Shown here piece after piece: positions 1 through 11,359 of a DNA stretch of 64,000 bases. The position numbers were made by a program, and so were the translations under genes. The notes below the pieces were generated by a model. The model was not told where the DNA came from. It ran no database searches and saw nothing but the letters and a program-made list of their open reading frames with translations. Every line of letters starts with the position of its first letter. Within the stretch, counting starts at the first letter, position 1. Source of the stretch: Mantis religiosa (lineage: Eukaryota > Arthropoda > Insecta > Mantodea > Mantidae); assembly GCA_030765055.1 (NCBI GenBank), contig CM060953.1:73148336-73212335 (forward strand), given 5' to 3'.

Positions 1-3000
1 CTGCCAGCTCCTTGGTCGGTCTGTGCGTTCAAGAAATTGGTACCAATAACACTACTGCGGGTCTTGCAATCAAGTGAGCGTGGTGAACACTGCAAAGCTC
101 AGCAACAAAGTGTAAGAATCGAAATCAAAACGAATTAAGTAAACAACGTAAAGTGCCTATAAATCCGACTCTCTGATTATTTATTGTACCTTAAGTATGA
201 ATATAATGTCAATTTCTATACGTCTTTACATGTATCAGAAGGATTAAACGAATAAAAGAATAGCGGTCGTAAACTTGGGTTTCGGTGTGGAACAATAGGG
301 GAAATATAATTATCTCCTCCGCTATACTATATACTATTAAAGGGCTAGTCTGACATCAAGAACTCACTGAATAGTGGGTGAATTAACGCCCAGAAAATAT
401 TCAGTCTCATCCAGTCTCCTAATTACTGCCTACTTCGTTTGCGTCTGTTTCCCCTTAAACCTGGCGTTTGCGTTTTGTTTCGTTTGAAGCTATAGAAATG
501 AGCTTTTAATTTTACTCCCAACCTCCACGAAGTCCAATAAAAGTTCATGGTACTCGGGTGATAAGGCTACATTGGATATAACGGACTTGCCTTTCCGCTC
601 ACGCTGTAGCTGGTTTGTATAAACTTAAGTGTTAGCCGATTGACTAAGAGTGGCAGAAGTTTTTGTATGTACATACCTTACCTGGTGTAGTTCGAGGAGT
701 AAAGAAGGCACAAATATATTTTGAAGCAAATATATTGGCGAGCAAAGAATTACACTTTGGCGACAGTTTGAAGCAATATAATAGGTGGCTCAGGGAAAAA
801 CAATGAGGTTTTTCACAGGATATGCGTGGATATGTGTGAGAAGGGTGGTTTTAATGACACTGGAATGCCCGTTTCAAACTGATTTAATGACTGCTTCTTT
901 TATCAGAACATCAAACTTGAAGTTGCCGACCAAGGGTTACCAATATATCACTGTTCAGAGAGACTGAAGGTGGAATGCTTTTTTACTTGATATACTTAAT
1001 TAGTTACGTATAAACCGACAAATATCTTCTCTCATCACTTCTGTTCTGCCCTCGACCAAGACAAAAGAAGTTGATTGCCCTAACCGGCTTCACGCCTAGA
1101 ACTGAATGACCACACAGCTGCGCGTGGGTGTGTAACTTTTACATTCTCGAAGCCCTTTATACACACAAAGATTCCCTTTGTGACTATTTTGTCAGGCCAT
1201 TATTAAGGGGTGGAAGAATGCCCTTTTCAAACAAAGTCAAGTGCTATCCCTTAGAATTCTGTTTTTGCCGTGTCTTTTGTTACACGACTCAACCAACTGC
1301 ACCTGATCGTGTCGTAACAAACATACAAGACTCCTTTGAAATCCATTACGATTCTTTATACATTGCACCCCTTAATTTCGGTATCAATTTTCAACTAAAA
1401 GGACATCCCTTTCTACCGACAAACAGCCTACACGTGTAACTAACTCCTTCATCGCAAAGACTAAACAAGGAAGTCTGGTTCAGAATCCTGGTTCCCCAAA
1501 ACTGTACAGGTATTGAGAAATAAACTTCAGTGGGAAATAGTGTGAGTGAGTGTGTGCTGTTTAAGGGCCCGTCGACAACAAGGTCATTTGGGCCCTACAG
1601 TGGGAAATATTTTAAGGCATTCCTAAATGTTCGCTTTTAAACTAATATTCTTGAAATTAACATCAGCCGGACGCCAGCCCAGTTCAGTTCCACCCTACAA
1701 ATTCTGTTATAAAATTAGCGCTACAAATTTTCGACTGCGTAAATGCGTGACCAACATTCTGCCTAGCCATCTCAAGATGTCGTGGAGCGACTCCCTGTTG
1801 AGCGAGTTATTTTGTTCTTAATTATAATATGTTTCTTCTCTCCAAGAGTAAATATGGGTTATTTAAAAGCTTAACGTTTGAAACATACAGGGAACGTGCT
1901 GCTTTAAAACTAAAGTCCCCAATGTACCTTTGAGGTTTTAGGGCTACACAAATTCATTAATTACCAAATGCCGTTTAAGTATTACCAAGAACCACGGAGT
2001 ATATTCCAAATGTAACCACTTTCTTAGTGGAGCCCAAGAGGAAAGCTACTTGACTTTCCAGCTTTTTCAATTGAATTTATATGAAATACAAGTGCCCGTT
2101 GACTGTTCTTGTGAAGGAAGGCTGGAGAGTAGATTCGAGAGCATATTGACCAAACGTTCCTCCTTGAGCTCTCAATAGCAAGTCCTTCCACAGCATCTCC
2201 CATCAACCAGCTTCCGTCAGTGGTACTCATATAAATAATATGACCAGTTAACTGAATAGAAAATCAGCTTTTATTATGTGTGGCATTAGGAAAACCCCTT
2301 TCTTACATTTTAGCTCGGTAGTAAGTGCGTTATATCAAACATACATAAGCATAATGATTTCTCTCTTACTGTCAAATTGGACATTGAAAAATGTTTTAGC
2401 GATAGATTGTGGCAATAGAAAAAATTATACTGTTGTGGAACAGGCAAAATGAATTTTATATTAGACACACTGGTGAAGTTTGCAGTTTTATCTTCAATTC
2501 CCTTTCTTTTCTTTGAAACGCTGTTACAGTTCTTTAAAAGATAACCATTATTGTTTTAAGCTTTTAAGGAAAATAAATCCCGCGAAAAATCCTTGAAGAA
2601 GTACAGATGAATGATTTCTGCTTTACCGATTCTTTGGGATAATACTGTAGACAGCCGTGTTATTGCTGTTATACACTAAATAGTATGTGTAATGAAAAAA
2701 ATGAAGACAGAAGAATCCACACTTTGGAAAATACAGCAGGGAATCCCACCTGAACATAGGAAGTGGCTAGAAATCGTTTAATTCTGAAACACAGAAACGT
2801 TAGCTATCGGGTATCGATTGTTCTTGCTTCGACTGCGTAAACATACACAGAAGAGTCGGAAAGAAGTGAAAATAAGTGAATTCTTGGTATGAGGGTTCAG
2901 ACTTCCTTCACGCAAATGTTGGCCGTTGGGTACGGCAAGTTTCAGTGCTGCAGAAGTGAAGTTCTTGATTCTAGGATCATGAAATTATTCAGAGAGGTAA

Positions 3001-3060
3001 GAAACAAGTTGTGTTAACCACTGGAAACACTAAGGGGTCCGGAAACAGTAGTTTGTTACA
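1..3060. other. AT-rich region without recognisable gene
   Basis: Open frames here are at most about 100 codons and none resembles a protein family I know. The only structured item seen is the short duplicated-flank insert at 1528-1609, listed separately. The rest may be intergenic or intronic DNA; the sequence does not decide which. Confidence 0.5.
1528..1609 (+). repeat. Ultra-short (58 bp) insertion with 12-bp target duplication
   Basis: The 12-mer CAGTGGGAAATA occurs at 1528-1539 and again at 1598-1609, bracketing 58 bp that contain GGCCCGTCGACAACAAGG. The same core recurs at 45491-45540, also bracketed by a 12-bp direct repeat but of different sequence. This is the signature of a mobile sequence, probably the extreme 3' end of a SINE or LINE that was 5' truncated during target-primed reverse transcription. 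The core is nearly palindromic at its ends (AGGGCCC ... GGGCCCT). There is no poly(A) tail. Confidence 0.65.
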
Positions 3061-3467
3061 ATACACGGTGTTCATTTTTATCTGTGATTTTACCGCGCAA
3101 AATTTGACGTCATCAATAGCATCGCTGATGGAACGAGTTTATATACTATTCTTCTAGCGGCTTGCGATCGTACTGGATGTGCTGACAGCAGCTTTTGGGG
3201 CTCCCTCTACCGGCAGGTAAATATTCTATTTGAGAGGTGGGTCTGCCCGCGTAATATAAAGGTGCGTAATTTTGTCTAGTGCGCAGTTACGATAACTGCT
3301 TTTTTTTTAAAAAAAAAAAAGCCATAATCTGTTATGCAATGCACTGCAAAGCTAATTATGCAGCTATAATAGATTATAATGAAGAATATACGAAATGTTA
3401 CGTCAATGAACACTTATTTCATAATGAAAATATGTTTTTTCTGTAATACTAGACATAGGATATAAAT
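3061..3467 (+). mobile_element. Internally deleted LINE-derived element (short form)
   Basis: This stretch matches the reverse complement of 11695-12556 in two blocks. Block one, about 3061-3195, begins ATACACGGTGTTC and includes TGACGTCATCAATAGCATCG and a TATATA stretch. Block two, about 3198-3467, begins at CTCCCTCTACCGGCA. The roughly 500 bp present between the blocks in the other copy, which encode a Jockey-like reverse transcriptase C-terminus, are missing here. It is therefore a short form keeping both ends. A 3' A-rich tail is not clear, and the exact ends are estimates. Confidence 0.6.
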
Positions 3468-3542
3468 ATTGTATGTGCATATTTTAAACCTGTCACATAA
3501 AATAGATATATTTCAATTTGATCTCAATTTTTTTTCTATCAG

Positions 3543-3789
3543 CCACAGTTTATCCCGCCTTGGTAGCGTGGTGGTAGCAAGTCTGCCTCACGTTCAAGAG
3601 GTCCCGAGTTCGAATCTCGGTCAAGGTTTTCCCTTATCCTGAAAAACGAATGTCAGGTACCTCTAAGCTCTATGGACCCTGGGCTCATTTGAGTATCATT
3701 TCACCCATTCCATTCATCGTCCGATATGACTTTACATTGTAGGATGTAGAATTACCCCCCCCCCCAAAAAGAAAAAAACCCACAGTTTA
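3543..3789 (+). mobile_element. SINE-A copy 1 (tRNA-derived) with perfect target duplication
   Basis: The repeat body runs 3553-3779. It starts with a tRNA-like head holding an A-box-like region (TAGCGTGGTGGTAGC) and a B box (GAGTTCGAATCTCGG), both hallmarks of an RNA polymerase III promoter. The body follows (CTTATCCTGAAA, ATGGACCCTGGGCTCATTTG, CATTCATCGTCCGATATGAC) and then a C/A-rich tail. The 10-mer CCACAGTTTA flanks it at 3543-3552 and 3780-3789. It lacks the short GTGAGTTACCTGGATAAGG-type segment found in other copies. At least ten related copies lie in this window on both strands. Confidence 0.85.
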
Positions 3790-4205
3790 CTCACATTATA
3801 ACTTAATGCAAACCAGAAAATTAGAGGAACATGTCCTAGGAATGAAAAATAAATTAGTGTTACAATATGTACAAAGCTTTTATCCAAGTCTAAACAAGAA
3901 ATATCTCTCAAGAAATATTTTCTTATATTTTCTTTCTCTCTTCCCGTGAAGCAATGTCTGCATTGCGAGAAGGTATGCTTGAGGCCTTTCTGTCATAACA
4001 TTATTTATTGCTTCTAGATTGAGACCAATCACTTTATAGCTTCCAGTGTCTCTCTTTTTGCGAGTAACTGATCCTGTATATTGGAAATGTTTGATGCATC
4101 CATTGGTGACATAAACATAAACATACTAATATTAATAAAGACATTTTTATTAAGCGTGAGAATCACAAAGAAAATTATATTATATACTGATAAAACGTAA
4201 GACGT

Positions 4206-4601
4206 TTATGTTGCAAACAAAAGTATATCAACTTGACGGCACCTGGACACTTTTGTCAACATTACGCTCCGAGGGACTTGTCTGAATGCTGGATAGCGCT
4301 GTATAAACTTCTCTATGCAGAGGTTTAGATTATATTTACATGTCGCACCAGTTTTAATGCCGGTGCGAAAGTAGCATTTACCCCTGAAGACGCGGTGCTC
4401 TGTGTTCATATCCAGCGGGGGCTGGTTGTATTAGTTACCAGCGCAAAACAAATTCAGAGCGCTGTAATTCGCTTACTGTTCCACAAAAATTACAGCTTTT
4501 TCTCCGTAGGGGTCACTATGATTTCAAGATAAGACTCACTAGTCAACTATGACGTCAATCTTGCTCAATCGGAAGGCGGGAAATAACGAATAAAATTGAA
4601 C
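4206..4601 (-). repeat. Third copy of the ATACACGGTGTTCA terminus
   Basis: Read on the minus strand this begins ATACACGGTGTTCA followed by a T-rich run and, about 55 bp in, TTGACGTCAT, the same order as at 3061 and at 12556 (minus). Similarity fades beyond about 100 bp. A 67-codon open frame on the minus strand (4206-4409) resembles nothing I know. Because it faces the 3061 copy, it could be the opposite terminal inverted repeat of one 1.54-kb transposon, or simply another dispersed end of the same family. Confidence 0.45.
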
Positions 4602-4630
4602 ACCGTGTATATTGCATTCACAGCTTTTGA

Positions 4631-4850
4631 CAGCTTCGGCAGCGTAAATAGTAGCATATTTACCTCACGTTCTAGAGGTCTCTAATTCAATTCTGGGTCA
4701 GAGGGATTTACCCGGATAAGGATCTTTTTCTTTTTCCCTTATCCTGAAATACGAATGTCTGGACCATGGGCTCATTTGACGTTATTTCACCCATTTCATC
4801 ACAACGTTCATGTCGGACAATGACTTAAAGCAAACAAATAAATAAATAGC
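4631..4850 (+). mobile_element. SINE-A copy 2, diverged
   Basis: It contains the degenerate head (CTTCGGCAGCGTAAATAGTAG), a decayed B box (TAATTCAATTCTGGGTCAG), the CTTATCCTGAAA body motif, CCATGGGCTCATTTGA, and an AAACAAATAAATAAATAG tail. It is more diverged than copy 1 and lacks part of the body after the GAATGTC motif. It is followed within about 20 bp by an oppositely oriented copy. Confidence 0.7.
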
Positions 4851-4869
4851 TTTATTCTGCTTTTTTGTC

Positions 4870-5094
4870 GTAATTTACGTCCTCCAACATTAAGTCATAT
4901 CGGACGATGAATGGAATGGTTGAAATGATGCTCAAATGAGCCCAGAGTCCATGGAGCTTAGAGTTATTCATCTTTAAGGATAAGGGAAAACCTCGGAAAA
5001 TCCTTATCCAGGTAACTCACCCTGACCGAGATTCGAACTCGGGATCTCTTGAACGTGAGGCAGACACGCTACCATCTACGCTACCGAGGCGGGC
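4870..5094 (-). mobile_element. SINE-A copy 3, near full length
   Basis: On the minus strand it starts GCCCGCCTCGGTAGCGTAGA, with a clear B box (GAGTTCGAATCTCGG), the CTGGATAAGG segment, the GGACTCTGGGCTCATTTGAG core and ends CGTCCTCCAACA-like (on plus: GTAATTTACGTCCTCCAAC). It forms a convergent pair with copy 2, so 4631-5094 is an imperfect inverted repeat. Confidence 0.8.
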
Positions 5095-5229
5095 TAATAC
5101 GCTTCATCTTTAGTAAGGGACATGAAGGAAAAGCCTTTTGTTATTTCGGTTCCCACCATTTCACAGATATGCCATTGAATAGTGTGCTGAAGTATATTAT
5201 ATCGACAATTCTCTAGATTGGGAATTAAT

Positions 5230-5680
5230 TGTTCTTTCTCACTAGCCCTGTGTAGGACGCACTATGAAAGGGTAGAGCCAGAGTGAAAAATTCAATGCCA
5301 TAGCCGGGATTTGAACCACGGATCTTCTGGTTTCCGTCCAGCCGCTTTCACCATTTGAGCTACTATGGCCAACGTGACAACATGACATTAAATTCTCCAA
5401 ATGACTCGTGTTTCTCCCGGTAAACCACTAGGAGTTCTCATAAACACATGAGATAACTACCTTAATTGCGACTTACTATGCTGTAAGTACTTTAAGTCCG
5501 GGGCTTTATAGTTCGGACCACTATTAGGCACAATTAATGGAAATTAATTATTCTTTCACACTAGCCGTGTGTAGGACGCACTATGCAAGGGTAGGGCCAG
5601 AGTGAAAAATTCAATGCCATAGCCGGGATTCGAACCACGGATCTTCTGGTTTCCGTCCAGCCGCTCTAACCATGCTGGCA
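5230..5680 (-). repeat. Tandem tRNA-like repeat units (about 319 bp period)
   Basis: Two head-to-tail units begin with GTAGGACGCACTATG at about 5252 and again at about 5571. Each carries a minus-strand tRNA-like module. The first, 5297-5369, is 73 nt with a perfect 7-bp acceptor-like stem (GCCATAG with CTATGGC), a D-arm-like GCTC and a B box (GTGGTTCAAATCCCGG). The anticodon-loop position lacks the universal T33 and the T stem is imperfect, so this is a tRNA-derived repeat and not a working tRNA gene. The second module is interrupted near 5675. A linker of about 230 bp (ATTAAATTCTCCAAATGACT and so on) joins the units. Confidence 0.75.
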
Positions 5681-5685
5681 CGTTG

Positions 5686-5792
5686 GCCATAGTTGCTCAA
5701 ATGGATAGAGCGGCTAGACGAATATTAGAAGATCCGTGGTTCAAATCCCGGCTATGGCATTGAATTTTTCACTCTGGCTCTACCCTTTCAAT
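5686..5792 (+). repeat. Inverted tRNA-like unit
   Basis: A plus-strand copy of the same tRNA-like module (5686-5758) starts GGCCATAGTTGCTCAAATGG and ends CCCGGCTATGGC, followed by CATTGAATTTTTCACTCTGG. It lies immediately beside the inverted copy at 5616-5680, so the two can fold into a long hairpin. The same head-to-head arrangement recurs near 40.2 kb and 58 kb. Confidence 0.75.
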
Positions 5793-6582
5793 TGTCTAGA
5801 TTAATGCGCATTATGTGTATTATTCAAAAGAAAACAATTAAGCACTAACCTACGATTATCAAACTTGCGGAGTTCACTTTAATCAGGTATGTTACATATG
5901 GTGTTTAGTCTTCTAGATGGGTAAATAATGTTCATTTTTTAAAATATAGAACACGAAGGAAATATAGTGCATTAAATAAAATAAAATGGAAAATATATTT
6001 CAGTTGAATAAAGACATATTTCATTTTCATGGCGGACTAGCGAAGAAGACAATGAATGATAATGATATAGAAGTAAGCTATATAAAATATAAAATATACG
6101 ATCAAATGCAGAAATCAAGCTACAAGGAATGGTAAAGCGAATGTCAATTAGCATCTTAAAACCAACAAGCCAAGACTTATTTCCTCACTCTACATAACAC
6201 AAAAGAGACAAAGCTAACTTAAGCCCAACATAACCTCTGGTCATGAAGGAATAATCGCATGTGACCATAGGTTTAAAACAACTGACTACTCTTATCATAA
6301 GTGGAAGTAGATGGTGCAGATTATAGAACATACAGTTCATTAAAATACGAAAGGATACACTTAAGCAGAAAATCAGCAAAGTTAAATGGGACATGGCCAA
6401 CTAATTTGAAATGTGTGTATTAAGGGTTGCCAATTCCATACTTTTAACCAGATTAGAAGTCCTAAATACTATCCAACGTTATGCTAGTACAAGTTATTTC
6501 ACCATAACGTAGGATGCAAATTACATTACATTTTGTAAAAGATATACTTCCTGCACTATACATTGTACTTGTCCTCTGTAAA
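5793..6582. other. AT-rich spacer, nothing recognised
   Basis: No open frame with family resemblance, no SINE and no clear repeat was seen between the tRNA-like hairpin and the mariner relic. Confidence 0.4.
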
Positions 6583-7734
6583 TTACTTGTGGTTAAATAT
6601 ATATATAATATGGAAGTCTAGAAAATTTGCTTTAAACCACTCTTCCACTTCATTAATGGTCATTGGTGTTGTCCAATCAGCAACCAGCGGATTCTTCATT
6701 TCCGGGAACAAGAAAGTCACTTGGTGCGAGATCGGATGAATAAGACGGATGCTGCAAGCTCTCAAAGCCACATTCCCTTCTTTTGTTAACTGCAACTTGA
6801 GATGGATGAGCTGGTGCATTGTCAGCCAGTAGACGAACAACTTTGGAGAGCATACCGCAACGTTTCTTAATGAGAGCTTCTGGTAACTTGTCCAGAAGTT
6901 GGCAGTAGCATCAGTCAGTGAAGGTTGGGCCCTTGGCAACATAAGCTGTAAAGATGACTCCACAACAGTCCCAGAAAACTGAAAGCATGACCTTCCGGGC
7001 TGACTTTTGCACCTTTGCGATTTTGAGAGGGAGGAAATCGTCATGTTTCCATTCCATGCTCATGTTTTTTGCCTCTGGATCATACTATTAGATCTAGGAT
7101 TCATCCATGGTTAACAGACGATCAAAAGTCATCTTCATCCTCTTCAAACAGCATCAACATCTCTCTTGAAAGGTCACGCCGTATTTGCTTTTGGAAAGGG
7201 GTTAGCAAACATGGAACCCACCGTGCATACATCTTACACATGTGCAGTTAGTCATGAATAATTTTCCACACACTACCATAACTAAGATGTGTCTGATGCA
7301 TGATCATTTGGATGGTTGCTCGTCTGTCTTCCAGTATTAAACACTCCACTTTCTTCACAGTGACAGCATCGTCCGCCATTGACGGTTTACCAGTTCTTGG
7401 CTCATCTGTCAGGGACATGTGACCAGTTTGAAAACTCATTTTCCACCTCACAATATTGTCATACGATGGGCAATTATTTTCATAAACAGCTGTGATCTCA
7501 TCATGGATTTCCCAGATAGTTTAGCCATTCAAATGCGGGAACTCGGTCACAGTAAGAGCTTCAATTTTCTCCATCTTCTACCTCAGTCATTTATTACAAT
7601 CACTGTAAAAAGCGAAAGAACTCAAATCACTGAAACTATCAACATTGTCCCGAGGGGTGAATGATGACACTGAAAAATTTTCATCGCTCAAAAACTACCG
7701 GGTAATAGTTAAAACTTTACGAAACTCCCTCGTA
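6583..7734 (-). pseudogene. Decayed mariner-family transposase
   Basis: Minus-strand conceptual translation gives the order expected of a mariner transposase, but in several frames. An N-terminal helix-turn-helix part at about 7248-7570 (EIHDEI, VRWKMSFQTGHMSLTDEPRTG) carries an in-frame stop. A central part follows (DPEAKNMSMEWKH, KVMLSVFWD). The second catalytic aspartate block is LLADNAPAH, and the third is SSDLAPSDF, fitting the D,D34D layout. Several frameshifts and stops separate these blocks, so it is dead. The right end at about 7732 (minus-strand start CGAGGGAGTTTCGTAAAG, preceded by TA) looks like a mariner inverted terminus; the left terminus was not found. Product function when intact: cut-and-paste transposition at TA. 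Confidence 0.8.
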
Positions 7735-7779
7735 TACATTATATATATTTAGTTGTATATAATATAGTGTATATAATAA

Positions 7780-8165
7780 GTTTACAGATGTTAAATATGC
7801 CATCCTCAGGTATACGGATAGCATATAGACAGTAGCGCAGTTCGTCCCACACTCGATGACAAATGTCTTGGATCACTGATGTCACCGTCTCTTGATACGG
7901 TTTCGTGAGTCCTTCAAATCTATGGGAAGAGGCCCCAGAGCAAAAAATCGCAAGATGTGTTATCAGGGAGTCTCGGTGGCCATAACTGAAGTTCTATGTC
8001 GTCATTCCCCATCCGACCTATCCATCGTTCTAGAACACTCTAGCGGTGATATGCAAAACTTAACAGTCTTTAAAATATACCTGACGGAATTAAACTGTAA
8101 TATATAGTACAGGAAATACAGAAATTTTAAGGCGTATCCATCGTTTTGAATCACCCTATATATTG
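7780..8165 (-). pseudogene. C-terminal fragment of a second DDE transposase
   Basis: Minus-strand translation gives ERWIGRMG and PPRLPDNTSCDFLLWG, then VWDELRYCLYAIR. This is the order seen at the C-terminus of a widespread arthropod mariner/Tc1-like DDE family (RWIGR, PPRSPDLTPxDFFLWG, VWxELxYRL). The second catalytic block upstream is absent, and frameshifts and a stop interrupt the frame. The plus-strand sequence TTTTGAATCACCCTATATA at about 8143-8162 looks like an inverted terminus. It lies directly next to the mariner relic on the same strand, which suggests nested or adjacent insertions. Confidence 0.65.
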
Positions 8166-11105
8166 TGACTTATTGGGTTCGTAAAATAAAAAGTATAGTT
8201 TTCATAAATTCAAAATGCTCTTTATTTCCGTAGAAAGAGAGTTTGTACAGCCCTTTGCAGCAGCAGAATTATTTAACATACACAAATGCAACATTAGAGG
8301 TCGTCTACCTTACGTCCACACAGCTGCACACTCGATTAACAATTCCCTTATCAACTTACTGCCCTCTGAAAGCCGCACCACTTATTTATAACCGAACCAT
8401 CGTGTCACGGCCTTTCACGACGGCAGGTAAAGAACAGGGAACTGTCCAGACATCTCTCTGGCTCTTTCTCTCTCGGCAAGTAACAAGCGCTCATCCGCTC
8501 TGTGGGTGTGGCTTGGGCCCTTTCTCTCTCTTTCACTCCCCGCTTCTTTCTCTTTCTCACTCTCTCTCGTCGTTCGTATACATGAGGGCCGCAGCCCGCC
8601 ACAAAACAATGCCTGGCGATACTATATACAGTAAACATAGTGTATCTTGTTTTTAAATTTATGTATTTGGGGTTTGTTTACTAAACAATAGCCAACAATA
8701 CTTAACAACATGTATTAGCTTTAGAACTCCTGTTTTGATTTGCTGATACAGCTTTGTTTCTACATTCAAAACATTACCTTTTCAACAACTTACAAAACGC
8801 AAGCACGCATATTCTTCTAAAATGAAAATCCTAAATATATATTTCCGGCTTTCTTTAACTTACTCTTGCAGTTGTTAATATTGCCAAATTCTGTGGTTGT
8901 TTGGGACCTCTGTGTAATGGCCCGGTGTCAGAGAATGATAAGTGTTACGCCTGTCAGATCCAATACAAAGGGTAGATGTTGATATTTGTGTAAGATTGCG
9001 AAGAGACTAAGCAGGTTTCCCTGGGCCAGCTTTACTTTCCTCTGCCTGCCACCTCCATCAACTACTAGGCAATCTCTCTAGTGAAATATAGTTCACCGAA
9101 GGATACGCGATCCGCAAAGATATTACATAAACTGCAATCTATCCGCCGAGCACGGAACTCTGGAGCAGGCAAAGTAGATGGAGTTCAGAACATCTACCAT
9201 CCACATGCAGCTGTAGCATGCATTTTCACATAAGTGTCCTGAGGTGAAATTTATAAATCTTCAGTTTTTAAAACTTATCAGACATGGCCCTACCACAATT
9301 ACAGGTGTATATTAAACTTCCTAGAGATACATATGTTTAACACATAACTACGCATAACATTTTAATTATGCAGAAAAGTTTTGAATAAAAATGTAAATTC
9401 CAAAACACAAAAATAGCATAGTACATTATTTTAGATTTGTTGTTTCAAAAGAAATATGCGTTTAAGTTAATGTATGACTGAAATATCATGAACATGTTAA
9501 AAAAATCACCGTTTCCTGTTTTTAGTCTATAATATAGTGTTAGCCTTTCTGAATCCAGGGAATGTTTAAGCAGCATATGAGAGCTACTTTTGAATGCTCT
9601 AATCTAGTTTGAAAGTTACGTGAATGCTAGTGTTACATATGAATTGTAATTATTTATTCTTGTTTTCTCGCTATTGAAAATTTCGGCATTTTTTATGGTT
9701 CAAAATGCTGCCTTCGTCGCAGTTTTAGTGTTAAACCAATGAAACTTGCTACACACGTAGTGAATAGAAATTGCCCTGGGTTTTATTGTGAGATGCATTT
9801 AAGCACACTTTCTTTAATTTAAAACACAAAAACTTTTGGCATAAAAAAGACGTATTCATAATTTTAAAAATTTCTGGAGCCTAAAGATACTGAGACATAG
9901 AGAAGCGTAGGGCAAATTCAAAACATGGATGTGTTGGGAACCTGTTGTTAAAATATTAGACCAAAATTTAAATTATTTTGTCGCAAGAGATTTTTTAGGT
10001 GACATAACCAAATAAAAATAAATTTGACCATATTTTCCAAACTATGAAAGTAAAGTTGACAAAATTTGGGTTGTATCATATTTGCACTAAGGTACATCTG
10101 CGGTATAAATCTTAAAAAGCTAGCGTTATTAGTTTAGGATTTCAAGTTTTCAGTCATAGGTATATCCTTAAACCTCTATGTATAAATTCAAGTGAATTTC
10201 ATTAATGTCTGGAAAAATTTAAGAATATAGCAAAAATTGGAAGCAAGTTTTCTCACTTCTTTTACTCGAGCTTCTGCTGTAAAGCGTAACAACTATCATA
10301 TAAACTACATCGTATCAAACAGTTCTAATGCGCAAGGTGTAAGAAAAAGCCAATGATCTTAAATATAGGCCATTAGCCCGTTCGTTCTGGGCATTTAAAT
10401 GATCACTGTTAAAACGTCAATGAACTTTGGGGGCAAACCATAATACTTAATTGAAACTAAGTTATAAAATATTTTTATTTGGCAAAGTTTAAGCTATGTG
10501 TGATATTAAATGCGCTTATTGTTATAACAGGCACTGCCTCTGTCGGTCAGGCACAATGTTTAAATTTACAATTATTCATTTAGAAAACGTTAAATCTAGT
10601 GCTCAGCTATTATCGAAAACAATGTTATCCTTTAGTGGAAACACCAGGTTGGGACAGGAATTTGTGACTATTCTCGTTAATTTATCTCCGTGTACATCAG
10701 TCACACTTCGGGCGCAATTTGGGACAGGATTTCTATGTTGGACGCACAATTCTTTCTCTTCTCGTGTGAGTTTTTGCGGCTATCTGTTTCCTCTGGTCAC
10801 CAATTGTATCATCTTATTTTAAATAAGAGTCATGAGACATCTGTTTTTCAGGCGTGGTTCGGAATAAAGTCTCGGAGAAGATAATTTAGTAACAATTTAA
10901 TTGTATTATTTAGATTACATTTTACTTGAACTTCCTTTCCCAGTCACTTCCAACATATCGATAAATTCTTACTTTGTTATATTCAAACAGATTAAAACTA
11001 TTACTTAAATGTTCTTAATCTTGCACCACTATCACACTCACCATTACAAAACATATTTATATACCAAGATTATTGATTTTTCGTAACTATCGTTACTCCT
11101 ATCTT
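8166..11105. other. AT-rich region; pyrimidine-rich patch, no recognised gene
   Basis: A CT-rich patch at about 8510-8575 keeps both strands open by low complexity and yields open frames of up to 137 codons that resemble no family. Nothing else in 8650-11105 was assigned; 10496-10822 is an open frame of 108 codons without family resemblance. Confidence 0.4.
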
Positions 11106-11182
11106 AATTTTGTGATTGGCCGATTTGATTCCACGTCACAACATTACGTCATACAATTATTATTACGGCCAATCACAAAATT
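11106..11182. promoter_or_regulatory. 17-bp perfect inverted repeat with CCAAT and CRE-like motifs
   Basis: AATTTTGTGATTGGCCG at 11106-11122 is the exact reverse complement of CGGCCAATCACAAAATT at 11166-11182. Each arm contains a CCAAT box (ATTGG / CCAAT), as bound by NF-Y. The 43-bp spacer contains CACGTCAC and TTACGTCAT, which resemble CREB/ATF sites. The cluster could be a bidirectional promoter or a transposon terminus. No flanking coding sequence supports either reading. Confidence 0.4.
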
Positions 11183-11359
11183 GCATATATTTTTATTTAT
11201 TTAAATTACCAAATATATTTACATAATCATTTTGTTATAAATTTATAAACGTTTCATAATTTTTCTGAACATAACCCAAAACTACTTTTACAAGGTTTAC
11301 ACTACAAGAGCGTAAGAAAACCGGAATAAATGCGTGTAAATGATTTTGCTTTAGACAAA

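Noticed and set aside
5297..5369. A functional tRNA gene
   Set aside because: The acceptor-type stem is perfect but the anticodon loop lacks T33, the T stem has mismatches, and the same module is repeated with mutations elsewhere.
5230..5792. CRISPR-like regular direct repeats
   Set aside because: The period of about 319 bp, the tRNA-like content and the eukaryotic context do not fit a CRISPR array.
8243..8656. 137-codon frame and overlapping minus-strand frames
   Set aside because: Caused by a pyrimidine-rich low-complexity patch; no family resemblance and both strands are open.
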